Counted from the first letter of the stretch, positions 53,399 to 63,923 are shown. The stretch: DNA of 64,000 nucleotides from Falsiroseomonas sp051860665 (GCF_051860665.1 NZ_JBHYDM010000009.1:130445-194444); one strand, 5' to 3'. Program-made: numbers and translations. Notes: a model not told the origin generated them from the letters alone.

Positions 53399-55717
53399 AT
53401 GCGTTTCCTCCTCGACCTGTCGATCGGCCGCAAGCTTGCGGCCTCGGCAGTGCTGGCCTTGCTGTTGCTGCTCGGACTCGTCGTGGTGATCTGGCAGGAG
53501 ACCAGCGGCATCCTGGCCGAGCAGCAGGTCTCGGCCGCCGTGCAGACCTCCATGGACCGCATGGAAGACGGCGCCGACCAGCTGCGGGAGGTGGCGATGC
53601 TGGAACGCGACCTTCTGCTGACGCATGACGAGGCCGGCCAGGCCCCCGCCTGGGCCGCGATCGAGACCGCGATCCGGGAGGGCGTGGCCGGTGTCCGCGC
53701 CGCGATGAGTGGGCTGGATGACGCTGGCATGGTGGCCGCCGCGGACCGGCTGGCCCAGGCGGCGGAGGTCTATCGCGCGGCGCTGCAGCGGGTGGCGCAG
53801 CAGCGCATGGTGATCATCCAGGCGCGCGAGAAGGAATTGTTCCCGCTTTCGGCCGATTACGACAGCCTCTTCGAGGCAGTCTCCGCCAGCTTCGGCTTCG
53901 ACCTGCCGGCGGACCAGCAGGATGATGCGCGGCACCGGCTGCTGACCGTGCATGGCGCGGTGAACGATGTGCGGATCGGCGTGCAGCGCCTGCTGGCCAC
54001 GGGCGACGAGGCACAGGTGCGGCGGGTGCGCCGCGGCATCGCCCAGGCCCGTGTGCATAGCCGCGGCCTGCTCTCGCTGGAGGCGCCGGGCCGGCTGCGG
54101 GAGGATGTGAACCGCCTGGCGGAACGCGCCCAGGGCATCGGCGCCGCGGCGGCCCGAATCCTCGATGCCGGGGAGGAGGTGAGCAAGGCGCGGCGCGAGC
54201 TGGTGGCGCCCGCGCGCGAGGCGATGCAGCAGGCGGTGGAGGCCCTGGCCGAGGCCGGGCAGGCCGTCGCCAATGCGCATCGCGAACAGGTGATGCAGCG
54301 CGCCGATGTGGTGCGCAGCGGCGCGCTGTGGTCCGGCGGCGCCATCGGCCTGGTGCTGCTGCTGTCCTCGCTGGCCATGGCCCGTGGCATCGGCGCGCCG
54401 ATGCGCCGGCTCTCCGCCGTCATGGCGCGTATCGCCAGCGGCGATGCCGCCGTGGCGGTGCCCGATCGCGGCCGCCGCGACGAGATCGGCCAGATGGCGG
54501 AGGCGCTGGAAGGGCTGCGCGCCACCGTCAACCGCGCCTTCTCCCAGGGCCAGATGATCGAGCAGCTGCCCTCGGCGGTGATGAGCGCCGATCCGCGCGA
54601 CGGCTTCCGCATGACCTATATGAACGCCGAGGCCCAGCGCCTGATGGGCAGCCTGCGCCAGGTGCTGCCCTGCGGGCCGGAGGCGATGATCGGCCAGAGC
54701 ATCGACCTGTTCCACAAGCACCCCGAGAAGCAGCTGGCCCTGCTGGCCGACCCGTCGCGCCTGCCGCATAGCGCGCGGATCACGCTGGGGAATGAGGTGC
54801 TGGAGCTGCGCATCTCCGCCATCCGCGACGCCGCCGGCGCCTATAGCGCGGCGATGCTGACCTGGAGCCTGGTGACCGAACAGGTGCGCCTGGCCGATAC
54901 CTTCGAGAATGAGGTCGGCGCCGTGGTCACCGCCGTGGCGCAATCGGCGGAGCGGCTGCAGCGATCGGCCATCGCGCTCTCCGGCACCGCCGCGACATCC
55001 GGCGAGGAAGCGGCGGCGGTGGCAGCGGCCGGCAGCCGGGCGCAGGGCGATGTGCAGGCGGTGGCCGCCGCGGCCGAGCAGATGGCCAGCTCCGTCACCG
55101 AAATCTCCCGCCAGGTGGGCGAGGCCGCCCAGGTGGCCGGCCGTGCGGTGGAGGAGGCGCGCGCCACGGATGCCACCGTGCAGGGCCTGTCCGAGGCCGC
55201 AACGCGCATCGGTGATGTGGTCCGGCTGATCGGCGATATCGCCGGGCAGACCAATCTGCTGGCGCTGAACGCCACCATCGAGGCCGCCCGCGCCGGCGAG
55301 GCCGGCAAGGGCTTTGCCGTGGTCGCCAGCGAGGTGAAGTCCCTGGCCGGGCAGACCGCCAAGGCCACCGAGGAGATCGCGGCCCAGATCAGCCAGATGC
55401 AGACGGCCACCACCCAGGCGGTGACCGCCATCCGCGGCATCGGCAGCACGGTGGAGCGCACCAGCGAGATCGCCACCGCGATCGCCGCCGCGGTGGAACA
55501 GCAGGGCGCCGCGACGCAGGAGATCGCCCGCAGCGCCGGCCAGGTGGCAGAGGCGACGCAGACGGTCGCACGGCGGATCGAGGGGGTGCGCGGCGCGGCC
55601 GAGGCCACCGGGACGGCCGCCACCGCCATGCGCGATGACAGCGGCACCCTGGCCGACCAGGCGACCCAGCTGCGGCAGAAGACCGACAGCTTCCTGCGGG
55701 CCGTGCGGGCCATGTGA
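53399..55717 (+). CDS. Methyl-accepting chemotaxis protein with PAS-like segment
   Basis: 772 residues. TM1 is about 12-34 (ASAVLALLLLLGLVVVIW). A helical periplasmic domain spans about 35-300 (two ~130-residue halves with repeated helices). TM2 is about 303-325, and HAMP follows (MARIASGDAAVAVPDRGRRD). A PAS-like region lies about 385-505. The signalling domain (about 515-760) has the conserved hairpin tip IGDIAGQTNLLALNATIEAA and EAGKGFAVVASEVKSLAGQT. No other chemotaxis genes are adjacent. The PAS-like piece could sense an internal ligand. Confidence 0.92.
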   Translation: MRFLLDLSIGRKLAASAVLALLLLLGLVVVIWQETSGILAEQQVSAAVQTSMDRMEDGADQLREVAMLERDLLLTHDEAGQAPAWAAIETAIREGVAGVRAAMSGLDDAGMVAAADRLAQAAEVYRAALQRVAQQRMVIIQAREKELFPLSADYDSLFEAVSASFGFDLPADQQDDARHRLLTVHGAVNDVRIGVQRLLATGDEAQVRRVRRGIAQARVHSRGLLSLEAPGRLREDVNRLAERAQGIGAAAARILDAGEEVSKARRELVAPAREAMQQAVEALAEAGQAVANAHREQVMQRADVVRSGALWSGGAIGLVLLLSSLAMARGIGAPMRRLSAVMARIASGDAAVAVPDRGRRDEIGQMAEALEGLRATVNRAFSQGQMIEQLPSAVMSADPRDGFRMTYMNAEAQRLMGSLRQVLPCGPEAMIGQSIDLFHKHPEKQLALLADPSRLPHSARITLGNEVLELRISAIRDAAGAYSAAMLTWSLVTEQVRLADTFENEVGAVVTAVAQSAERLQRSAIALSGTAATSGEEAAAVAAAGSRAQGDVQAVAAAAEQMASSVTEISRQVGEAAQVAGRAVEEARATDATVQGLSEAATRIGDVVRLIGDIAGQTNLLALNATIEAARAGEAGKGFAVVASEVKSLAGQTAKATEEIAAQISQMQTATTQAVTAIRGIGSTVERTSEIATAIAAAVEQQGAATQEIARSAGQVAEATQTVARRIEGVRGAAEATGTAATAMRDDSGTLADQATQLRQKTDSFLRAVRAM

Positions 55718-55762
55718 GCTTGCCCCCCGAGCTTGCTCCCCTGGGGAGGAAGCGCCTAAGCC

Positions 55763-55788
55763 CGCTCCTGGCAGACGAGGCAGGAGCG
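55763..55788 (+). promoter_or_regulatory. Hairpin that masks the asd ribosome-binding site
   Basis: 8-bp stem CGCTCCTG (55,763-55,770) / CAGGAGCG (55,781-55,788) with a 10-nt loop. The right arm contains AGGAG, the ribosome-binding site 6 nt before the asd start at 55,793. Pairing would hide it and lower translation, possibly as a regulatory switch. Confidence 0.5.
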
Positions 55789-55792
55789 GCAG

Positions 55793-56815
<1,023 letters not shown>

Positions 56816-56929
56816 TCGCCTGGGAATGCCTATCGCCGTCATCGGCTCCGGCACGGTGACGGGCCTTGGCTGTCCTGCCTATGCTGCCCGGGCCGCCAGA
56901 TGACGCGGCTTCACGGGGACACTGAACTG

Positions 56930-57382
56930 ATGCGCTCGTTCTTCCGCGGCCTGGCCCTGGTGGCTGTCGCATGTCTCCCGATCGGTCTTGGGGCTGGCCC
57001 TGCCTGGGGCCAGACGATCAACACCAGCTTCGGCTTCCAGCTCTACAACCGCTCCGGCGCCCCGGCGACCATCACCCTGGAGAACCAGGGCCAGACCGCG
57101 ACCGCCGCCGCCGGAGGGACGGGCAGGGTGAGCAGCCTTCCCTTCGTGTCCTATGCCAATGCCTCCACGGCCTATTACCGCATCGTCATCCGGTCCGAAG
57201 GGCAGGTCGTCTACAACGGGGTCCATGAGGTGACCTACAACTACCGGAAGACGGGCTTCGCGCCGGCGCTCGAGCAGCTGTTCTGCCTCCAGGCCAATGC
57301 GTCGCGGGTCGCCGGAAGGATCGAGGGTCCCCGCATCACCCAGCAGGGGAACAGCTGCCTCTACGAGTTCACCCTGCGCTGA
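56930..57382 (+). CDS. Small secreted hypothetical protein (150 aa)
   Basis: Signal peptide MRSFFRGLALVAVACLPIGL with a likely cut near residue 28 (AWGQ). The mature part is beta-rich (TSFGFQLYNRSGAPATITLE, later VYNGVHEVTYNYRKTG) with two Cys that could form a disulfide. No family recognised. An ATG 10 codons upstream (56,900) also opens the frame, but 56,930 gives the proper signal peptide. A TPR or adhesin role cannot be judged. Confidence 0.65.
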   Translation: MRSFFRGLALVAVACLPIGLGAGPAWGQTINTSFGFQLYNRSGAPATITLENQGQTATAAAGGTGRVSSLPFVSYANASTAYYRIVIRSEGQVVYNGVHEVTYNYRKTGFAPALEQLFCLQANASRVAGRIEGPRITQQGNSCLYEFTLR

Positions 57383-57411
57383 TCTGGTCGCGGGCCTCGT
57401 TAACCTCGCTT

Positions 57412-57573
57412 TCAGAACAGCAGCCGCAACATCGTGGCCAGCGCCGCCCCGGCGGTGAGCAGCTTGTGCACGAGGTCCAGCACCTTCTGCCGGTTCGGTC
57501 CGGCGGAGGGTTCAGGGCGGGTAGCGCGGCGGGCGAAGCGCGGCAACCTGGCTTCGGGGTCTCGGGGGTGCAT
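57412..57573 (-). CDS. Small hypothetical protein (53 aa)
   Basis: Short frame ending in a hydrophobic helix (VLDLVHKLLTAGAALATMLR). It could be a small membrane protein. An upstream ATG (57,609) adds 12 residues. There is weak ribosome-binding-site support and no homology signal, so this is tentative. Confidence 0.3.
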   Translation of the reverse strand: MHPRDPEARLPRFARRATRPEPSAGPNRQKVLDLVHKLLTAGAALATMLRLLF

Positions 57574-57643
57574 GGGGGCGAGGATATCATTCCTAATCAC
57601 CCTCCGCATTCACGATTCGTTCTTCTATTTCCGCCAGCCTGCG

Positions 57644-57672
57644 TTGACGCTATGGCGCGCTGCACCATAAAA
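57644..57672 (+). promoter_or_regulatory. Promoter of the sdh operon
   Basis: TTGACG (-35), 17-bp spacer, ATAAAA (-10), 60-90 nt before sdhC. Between promoter and start, two GGCGCGCC palindromes (57,690-57,697 and 57,706-57,713) can pair as a leader hairpin. Confidence 0.55.
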
Positions 57673-57731
57673 GCCTGTCAACAGTGTGCGGCGCGCCCCC
57701 TGTCTGGCGCGCCATGAGGAGCGGGCACCGC

Positions 57732-58175
57732 ATGTCATCAGTCCCCGACGCAAGAGATGCGACCATGCTGGGCCGTCGCACGGATGGCACGCCGGTGCGC
57801 CGGCCGCTGTCGCCGCATCTGCAGGTCTACGACATGATGCAGATGACCAGCGCGCTTTCCATCTCGCATCGCGCCACCGGCATCGCCTGGACCGCGGGCG
57901 CCGCGCTGATGGTCTGGTGGCTGGTCGCCGCCGCCTCCGGCCCCGAGGCCTTCGACCGGGTGCAATGGTTCCTCGGCTCCTTCCTCGGCATCCTGGTGCT
58001 GATGGGCGTCACCGCCGCGGCCTGGTTCCACACCCTGGCGGGCATCCGGCACCTGTTCTGGGATGCGGGCTATGGCTACGACCTCCCGACCACCTACAAG
58101 TCCGGCCGGATGGTGCTGGTCGGCACCGCGGTGCTGACGGCGCTGACCTGGCTCGCGCTGCTGATCTCCTGGTGA
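57732..58175 (+). CDS. sdhC: Succinate dehydrogenase cytochrome b556 subunit
   Basis: 147 residues with three membrane spans. The signature is RPLSPHLQVYDMMQMTSALS followed by ISHRATG, and the haem His is in FHTLAGIRHLFWDAG. GGAG lies 9 nt before the ATG at 57,732. First gene of sdhCDAB; sdhD follows 11 nt after its stop. Confidence 0.95.
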   Translation: MSSVPDARDATMLGRRTDGTPVRRPLSPHLQVYDMMQMTSALSISHRATGIAWTAGAALMVWWLVAAASGPEAFDRVQWFLGSFLGILVLMGVTAAAWFHTLAGIRHLFWDAGYGYDLPTTYKSGRMVLVGTAVLTALTWLALLISW

Positions 58176-58186
58176 GGGGCGAGACC

Positions 58187-58579
58187 ATGGACCCGACACG
58201 CGCCACCACGCTGCGCACCCCGCTCGGCCGCGTCCGCGGCTCCGGCTCGGCCAAGTCCGGCACGCATCACTGGTGGATGCAGCGCGTCACCTCGATGGCG
58301 CTGCTGCCGCTGACCATCTGGTTCATCGTCTCGCTCGCCACCTCGGCCGGCATGACGCATCTGGAAGCGATGGCCTGGATCGGCCATCCGCTGAATGCGG
58401 TGCTGCTGCTGGCGCTGATCGGGCTGACCTTCCACCACACCGCGGCCGGGCTGCAGGTGGTGCTGGAGGACTATGCCAAGCCGGAGGGGGTGAAGATCGC
58501 CGCCATCCTGGCGGTGAAGGCGGTGTGTGCATTGCTGGCGCTGGCGGCCGCCCTGGCCGTTTTGCGCCTTGCGGTCTGA
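58187..58579 (+). CDS. sdhD: Succinate dehydrogenase membrane anchor subunit
   Basis: 130 residues, three hydrophobic segments. GSGSAKSGTHHWWMQRVTS near the N-terminus and FHHTAAGLQVVLEDYAKPEG carry the haem ligand and the quinone-site Tyr. It anchors SdhAB and binds haem with SdhC. Confidence 0.95.
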   Translation: MDPTRATTLRTPLGRVRGSGSAKSGTHHWWMQRVTSMALLPLTIWFIVSLATSAGMTHLEAMAWIGHPLNAVLLLALIGLTFHHTAAGLQVVLEDYAKPEGVKIAAILAVKAVCALLALAAALAVLRLAV

Positions 58580-58651
58580 GGTATCGGACCAAATTCGGGT
58601 CTAACCGGCGCGGGCCATTTCGCCCCGCCACACGGATGGACGGCAGACCAG

Positions 58652-60469
58652 ATGAACGCCATCTCCAAGCCCGCAATCGGCGGCGGAGCCTATCGGATCG
58701 TCGACCACACCTATGACGTGGTCGTGGTCGGCGCGGGCGGTGCGGGGTTGCGCGCCACCTTCGGCATGGGGGCCTCGGGCCTCAAGACCGCCTGCATCAC
58801 CAAGGTCTTCCCGACGCGGTCGCACACCGTGGCGGCGCAGGGCGGCGTCGGCGCCGCGCTCGGCAATATGGGCGAGGATGACTGGCGCTGGCACATGTAC
58901 GACACCGTGAAGGGGTCGGACTGGCTGGGCGACCAGGACGCCATCGAATACATGTGCCGCGAGGCGATCCCGGCGATCATCGAGCTGGAGCACTACGGCG
59001 TTCCGTTCAGCCGCACCGAGGACGGCAAGATCTACCAGCGCCCCTTCGGCGGCCATATGCAGGACTACGGCAAGACGCCGGCGATGCGCGCCTGCGCCGC
59101 GGCGGACCGCACCGGCCACGCCATCCTGCACACGCTGTACCAGCAGGCGCTGAAGGCCAATTGCGAGTTCTTCGTCGAATACATCGCCCTCGACCTGATC
59201 ATGGACGATGAGGGCGTCTGCCGCGGCGTGACCGCCTGGAACCTGGAAGACGGCAGCCTGCACCGCTTCCGCGCCCAGACCGTGGTGATGGCGACCGGCG
59301 GCTATGGCCGCGCCTATTTCTCCTGCACCTCCGCCCATACCTGCACCGGCGACGGCGGCGGCATGGTGCTGCGCGCCGGCCTGCCGCTGCAGGACAATGA
59401 ATTCGTCCAGTTCCACCCGACCGGCATCTATGGCTCCGGCTGCCTCGTCACCGAAGGCGCGCGCGGCGAGGGCGGCTACCTGACGAATTCCGAGGGCGAG
59501 CGCTTCATGGAGCGCTACGCGCCGACGGCGAAGGACCTCGCCAGCCGCGACGTCGTCTCCCGCGCCATGTCGATGGAAATCCGCGAAGGCCGCGGCGTCG
59601 GCCCGCTGAAGGACCATATCCACCTGCACCTGGAACACCTGGGCGCGGATCTCCTCCACGAACGGCTCCCCGGCATCTCGGAAACGGCAAAAATCTTCGC
59701 GGGCGTGGATGTGACGAAGGAGCCCATCCCGATGCTGCCGACCGTCCACTACAACATGGGCGGCATCCCCACGAACATCCATTGCGAGGTGCTGAACCCC
59801 ACCAGCCAGGACCAGGATCGCGTGGTGCGCGGCCTGATGGCGGTGGGCGAGGCGGCCTGCGTTTCCGTCCATGGCGCCAACCGCCTCGGCACCAACAGCC
59901 TGCTCGACCTGGTGGTCTTCGGCCGCGCGGCCGCGCATCGCGCGGCGGAGACGATCAAGCCCGGCGCCAGCCAGCCGCCGCTGCCGCCCGGCGCCGGCGA
60001 CTCCAGCTGGGCCCGCTTCGACAAGGTGCGCAACGCCAAGGGCGGTTCCTCCGTCTCCGACGTCCGCCTGCAGATGCAGCGCACCATGCAGGAACACGCC
60101 GCCGTCTTCCGCACCTCCGAACTGCTGAAGGAAGGCGTGGAGAAGATGGCGAAGGTCGCCTCGGGCTACGAGGATATCCGCATCGCCGACCGCAGCCTGA
60201 TCTGGAACAGCGACCTGGTGGAGGCGCTGGAGCTGGACAACCTGATCGGCAATGCGCTGACCACGGTGGTGGGCGCCGAGGCCCGCAAGGAATCCCGCGG
60301 CGCCCATGCGCATGAGGACTATCCGGAGCGCGACGACGTCAACTGGATGAAGCACACCCTCGCCTGGGTGGACGACAACCGGAACGTGAAGCTGGACTAT
60401 CGCGACGTGAAGATGCGCACGCTGACCAACGAAGTGCAGGTCTTCCCGCCCAAGGCCCGCGTGTACTAG
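58652..60469 (+). CDS. sdhA: Succinate dehydrogenase flavoprotein subunit
   Basis: 605 residues. The FAD-binding start is DVVVVGAGGAGLRATFG; the covalent-FAD His lies in FPTRSHTVAAQGG, and active-site residues sit in FVQFHPTGIYGSGCLVTEGARGE (split here for length: QFHPTGIYGSG, TEGARGEGG). It oxidises succinate to fumarate. The stop is 17 nt before sdhB. Confidence 0.97.
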   Translation: MNAISKPAIGGGAYRIVDHTYDVVVVGAGGAGLRATFGMGASGLKTACITKVFPTRSHTVAAQGGVGAALGNMGEDDWRWHMYDTVKGSDWLGDQDAIEYMCREAIPAIIELEHYGVPFSRTEDGKIYQRPFGGHMQDYGKTPAMRACAAADRTGHAILHTLYQQALKANCEFFVEYIALDLIMDDEGVCRGVTAWNLEDGSLHRFRAQTVVMATGGYGRAYFSCTSAHTCTGDGGGMVLRAGLPLQDNEFVQFHPTGIYGSGCLVTEGARGEGGYLTNSEGERFMERYAPTAKDLASRDVVSRAMSMEIREGRGVGPLKDHIHLHLEHLGADLLHERLPGISETAKIFAGVDVTKEPIPMLPTVHYNMGGIPTNIHCEVLNPTSQDQDRVVRGLMAVGEAACVSVHGANRLGTNSLLDLVVFGRAAAHRAAETIKPGASQPPLPPGAGDSSWARFDKVRNAKGGSSVSDVRLQMQRTMQEHAAVFRTSELLKEGVEKMAKVASGYEDIRIADRSLIWNSDLVEALELDNLIGNALTTVVGAEARKESRGAHAHEDYPERDDVNWMKHTLAWVDDNRNVKLDYRDVKMRTLTNEVQVFPPKARVY

Positions 60470-60486
60470 GGATCGGATCGAAGACC

Positions 60487-61269
60487 ATGGCCACCTTCAC
60501 GCTGCCGCGCAACTCGACCATCACCAAGGGCAAGCACTATCCCGCGCCGGCCGGCGCGACGAAGGTGCGCAGCTTCAAGATCTACCGCTGGGATCCTGAC
60601 TCGGGCGAGAACCCGCGCACGGACACCTACGACATCGACCTCGACAAATGCGGGCCGATGGTCCTGGACGCGCTGATCAAGATCAAGAACGAGGTCGACA
60701 GCACGCTGACCTTCCGGCGTTCGTGCCGGGAGGGCATCTGCGGCTCCTGCTCGATGAACATCGACGGGCTGAACACGCTCGCCTGCCTGAAGCCGATCGA
60801 GGATGTGAAGGCCGAGGTGCGCATCCACCCGCTGCCGCATATGCCCGTGGTGAAGGACCTGGTCCCCGACCTGAGCCAGATCTACGCGCAGCTGCGCAGC
60901 GTGGAGCCCTGGCTGAAGGCCGATACCCCCCCGCCGCCGGATGGCGAGCGCCTCCAGTCGAAGGAGGAGCGCGCCAAGCTCGACGGGCTGTGGGAATGCA
61001 TCCTCTGCTTCTGCTGCTCCACCGCCTGCCCGAGCTACTGGTGGAACGGCGACCGCTACCTGGGCCCGGCCGTGCTGCTGCAGGCCTATCGCTGGATCGC
61101 CGATAGCCGCGACGAACACACCGGCGCGCGTCTGGATGCGCTGGAGGATCCCTTCAAGCTCTATCGCTGCCACACCATCATGAACTGCACCCGGACCTGC
61201 CCGAAGGGGCTGAACCCGGCCCAGGCCATCGGTGACATCAAGAAGATGCTGGCCGAGCGCGTCGTCTGA
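60487..61269 (+). CDS. sdhB: Succinate dehydrogenase iron-sulfur subunit
   Basis: 260 residues. The 2Fe-2S ligands are in SCREGICGSCSMNIDG and a later ACLKP; the 4Fe-4S and 3Fe-4S ligands are in CILCFCCSTACPSYWW and CHTIMNCTRTCPKGLNP. It passes electrons from FAD to quinone. The C-terminal DIKKMLAER is typical. It is followed by a palindromic terminator. Confidence 0.97.
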   Translation: MATFTLPRNSTITKGKHYPAPAGATKVRSFKIYRWDPDSGENPRTDTYDIDLDKCGPMVLDALIKIKNEVDSTLTFRRSCREGICGSCSMNIDGLNTLACLKPIEDVKAEVRIHPLPHMPVVKDLVPDLSQIYAQLRSVEPWLKADTPPPPDGERLQSKEERAKLDGLWECILCFCCSTACPSYWWNGDRYLGPAVLLQAYRWIADSRDEHTGARLDALEDPFKLYRCHTIMNCTRTCPKGLNPAQAIGDIKKMLAERVV

Positions 61270-61277
61270 CGCGCGCC

Positions 61278-61310
61278 GGCCCCCTTCCCCGCGCGCGGGG
61301 AAAGGGGGCC
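61278..61310 (+). terminator. Long GC palindrome after sdhB
   Basis: Arms GGCCCCCTTCCCCGCG and CGCGGGGAAAGGGGGCC pair almost completely, with one extra A. It resembles the other C-rich/G-rich intergenic repeats and ends the sdh transcript. Confidence 0.65.
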
Positions 61311-61350
61311 GGGGCTTTGCAAGCGCGACCGCGCACCCACATCGGCCGAC

Positions 61351-61770
61351 ATGTCCGCCCTCTTCCTCATCGCGCTGTTCTGCACGGCGCTGCTCTTCGG
61401 CGGCATGGCCTTCTTCGCCGCGCTCATCGCGCCGCTGGTCTTCCGGCTGCTGCCGGCGGAGATGGCGGGGCGTTTCATCCGCGGTCTCTTCCCGGCCTAT
61501 TACATCTGGGTCCTGGCCACCTCCGCCGCGGCCTGCGTGGCGCTGTTTCCGCTCTCCAAGCTGGATGCGGGCATCATGGCGGCCGTCGCGGGCCTCACCG
61601 TCTTCCTGCGCCAGGTGCTGATGCCCCGCATCAACGCGCTGTCGGACCGGGTGAAGGCGGGGGATGCCTCGGCCCGGAGGGGCTTCGATACCGGCCATCG
61701 CCTCTCCGTCGCCGCGAATCTGCTGCAGATGGTGGCGGCCGGCGTCGTGCTCGCGGGATTCGTCTTCTGA
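61351..61770 (+). CDS. DUF4149-family membrane protein
   Basis: 139 residues, four membrane segments (LIALFCTALLFGGMAFFAAL, then IWVLATSAAACVALFPL and others). The long conserved loop LMPRINALSDRVKAGD is typical. Function unknown; the family is often linked to respiratory genes, and here it follows sdhB by 81 nt beyond a terminator. Confidence 0.85.
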   Translation: MSALFLIALFCTALLFGGMAFFAALIAPLVFRLLPAEMAGRFIRGLFPAYYIWVLATSAAACVALFPLSKLDAGIMAAVAGLTVFLRQVLMPRINALSDRVKAGDASARRGFDTGHRLSVAANLLQMVAAGVVLAGFVF

Positions 61771-61875
61771 CCTTCCGGGCGCAATAAACCGCCACTTTCC
61801 GCCGGCTTCAGGATCGATTAATCCTGACGACCGAAGCGGGCCCCTCGCCCGTGCGCCCATCCCGGGAGGAAGTTC

Positions 61876-62964
61876 ATGAACCGCCGTGCCATGCTGGGCG
61901 CCGCCGCCGCGGCCGCGCCCCTCGCCCTCGCGACCCCCGCCCTCGCCCAGGCCAATCCGGAAGTGCGCTGGCGCGCCGCCTCCTCCTTCCCCCGCGTCTT
62001 CGACGTGCTCTACGGCACCTTCGAGAAGGTGGCCGCCCGCGTCGCGCAGCTGACCGAGGGCAAGTTCCGCATCCAGACCTTCCCGGCGGGCGAGATCGTC
62101 GGCGGGCTGCAGGTGCTGGACGCCGTCCAGGCCGGCACCATCGAGGCCGGGCACACCGCCTCCTACTACTACATCGGCAAGGAGCCGGGCTTCGCCCCCT
62201 TCACCGCCATGTGCTTCGGCCTGAACACCCGCCAGATGACCTCCTGGTTCCGCTACGGCGGCGGCAACCAGCTCGCGGCGGAGCTGTTCAACGAGTACAA
62301 CATCCACGGCATCACCTGCGGCGACACCGGCGCGCAGATGGGCGGCTGGTTCCGCAACGAGATCACCTCGGTGGACCAGCTGCGCGGCCTGAAGTTCCGC
62401 ATCACGGGCCTGGCTGGCCAGCTCTTCACCCGCCTCGGCGCCGCGCCGACGCTGATCGCCCCGGCCGATATCTACCCCTCGCTGGAGCGCGGCGTGATCG
62501 ATGCGGCCGAATTCGTCGGCCCGCATGACGATGAGCGCGCGAACTACGTCCGCGTCGCCCGCTTCTACTACGCCCCGGGCTTCTGGGAGCCGGGCGCGCG
62601 GCTGCACTTCATGTCGAACATGCGCGCCTGGAACGCCCTGCCGGACCAGTACAAGCACGCCCTGGACGTCGCCTGCGGCGAGGCCGATGCCGAGATGGTG
62701 GCCCGCTACGACTTCCTGAACCCGCAGGCGCTGCGCCGCCTGGTGGCCGCCGGCGCGCAGCTGCGCTTCTGGCCGCGCCCGGTGCTGGAAGCCGCCTGGA
62801 AGGCGAATGAGGAGATGAACGCCGACCTGTCCCGAAGCAATCCGCGCTTCGCCAAGATCATGGAAAGCTACAACCGCTTCCGCACCGAGCAGTTCCAGTG
62901 GTTCCGCATCGCCGAGAACAGCTACGACAACTTCGCCTTCTCGGCCGCCCAGACGGTGCGCTGA
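61876..62964 (+). CDS. TRAP transporter solute-binding protein (DctP family)
   Basis: 362 residues. A Tat-like signal MNRRAMLGAAAAAAPLALAT ends near AQA at 25. The DctP pattern is WRAASSFPRVFDVLYGTFEK, GKFRIQTFPAGEIVGGLQVL, GLKFRITGLAGQLFTRLGA and ERGVIDAAEFVGP, with the conserved Arg used for carboxylate binding. No DctQ/DctM genes are nearby. Likely substrate is a keto or hydroxy acid (smoM/monocarboxylate-type). Confidence 0.92.
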   Translation: MNRRAMLGAAAAAAPLALATPALAQANPEVRWRAASSFPRVFDVLYGTFEKVAARVAQLTEGKFRIQTFPAGEIVGGLQVLDAVQAGTIEAGHTASYYYIGKEPGFAPFTAMCFGLNTRQMTSWFRYGGGNQLAAELFNEYNIHGITCGDTGAQMGGWFRNEITSVDQLRGLKFRITGLAGQLFTRLGAAPTLIAPADIYPSLERGVIDAAEFVGPHDDERANYVRVARFYYAPGFWEPGARLHFMSNMRAWNALPDQYKHALDVACGEADAEMVARYDFLNPQALRRLVAAGAQLRFWPRPVLEAAWKANEEMNADLSRSNPRFAKIMESYNRFRTEQFQWFRIAENSYDNFAFSAAQTVR

Positions 62965-63061
62965 CAGGGTAAAATCGAGGCCATGCAAGGCGGCGCACCA
63001 TCGCGGTGCGCCGCCCGCTGCCGTATAGCCGGCCCGGAACACCGGTACGGATGACGCGCGG

Positions 63062-63865
63062 ATGGATCTCGGGACACTGCTCTCCGCCCTGGCCATGGGC
63101 GTGGTCGAAGGCGCGACCGAATTCCTGCCGATCTCCTCGACCGGCCACCTGATCCTCCTCGGCGAGCTGATCGGCTTCCAAGGCCCGCCCGGCAAGACCT
63201 TCGAAATCAGCATCCAGCTCGGCGCCGTGCTCGCCGTGGTCCTGCTGTTCCGCACCACCCTCTGGCGCCTGGCCACCCTCGCCTGGCGACCCGGCCCGGA
63301 ACGCTTCTACGCAATCAACCTGATCCTGGCCTTCATCCCGGCCGCCATCCTGGGCGCCACCTTCCACAGCACCATCACCCGACTGCTGTTCAGCCCCTGG
63401 GTGGTCTGCTTCGCCCTGATCCTGGGCGGCATCGCTATCATCGCCATCGAACGCTGGCGGCCCAACCCCTCCATCCACTCCGTGCCCCAAATGGGACCAC
63501 TCGCCGCCCTCCTCATCGGCTTCGGCCAGGCCCTGGCGATGATCCCCGGCACCTCCCGCTCCGGCGCCACCATCATCACCGCCCTGCTGGTCGGCGTCGA
63601 ACGCCGCACGGCCGCGGAATTCAGCTTCGTCCTGGCCATCCCCACCATGTTCGCCGCCACCGCCTACAGCCTCTACAAGGCCCGCGCGGAACTGGACCTC
63701 TCGGCCGCCGGCCAGATCGGCATTGGCTTCCTCACCGCCTTCCTCGTGGCCCTGGTGGTCGTCCGCTGGCTGATGAGCGTGATCACCCGCATCGGCTTCA
63801 CCCCCTTCGGCTACTACCGCATCGCCCTCGGCACCCTGATGCTCGCCTTCCTGATCCTGCGCTGA
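63062..63865 (+). CDS. uppP: Undecaprenyl-diphosphatase (BacA/UppP)
   Basis: 267 residues with about eight membrane spans. Catalytic motifs are GVVEGATEFLPISSTGH (about 13-29) and PGTSRSGATI (about 162-171). It recycles the undecaprenyl carrier for peptidoglycan synthesis and gives bacitracin resistance. Complete. Confidence 0.96.
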   Translation: MDLGTLLSALAMGVVEGATEFLPISSTGHLILLGELIGFQGPPGKTFEISIQLGAVLAVVLLFRTTLWRLATLAWRPGPERFYAINLILAFIPAAILGATFHSTITRLLFSPWVVCFALILGGIAIIAIERWRPNPSIHSVPQMGPLAALLIGFGQALAMIPGTSRSGATIITALLVGVERRTAAEFSFVLAIPTMFAATAYSLYKARAELDLSAAGQIGIGFLTAFLVALVVVRWLMSVITRIGFTPFGYYRIALGTLMLAFLILR

Positions 63866-63900
63866 GGCCGCGCGGCGGGAGAGGCTGCGCTGGGTGATTT

Positions 63901-63923
63901 GCAGGGGGACGCTGTCCCCCTGC
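63901..63923. repeat. Palindromic repeat near the right edge
   Basis: Perfect 10-bp stem GCAGGGGGAC / GTCCCCCTGC with a 3-nt loop. It resembles the palindromes at 29,945-30,041. The remaining 63,924-64,000 has no supportable gene. Confidence 0.6.

Noticed and set aside
60466..63276. 936-residue minus-strand frame opposite sdhB, the DUF4149 gene and the DctP gene
   Set aside because: Shadow of well-identified genes; composition and lack of domains argue against coding.
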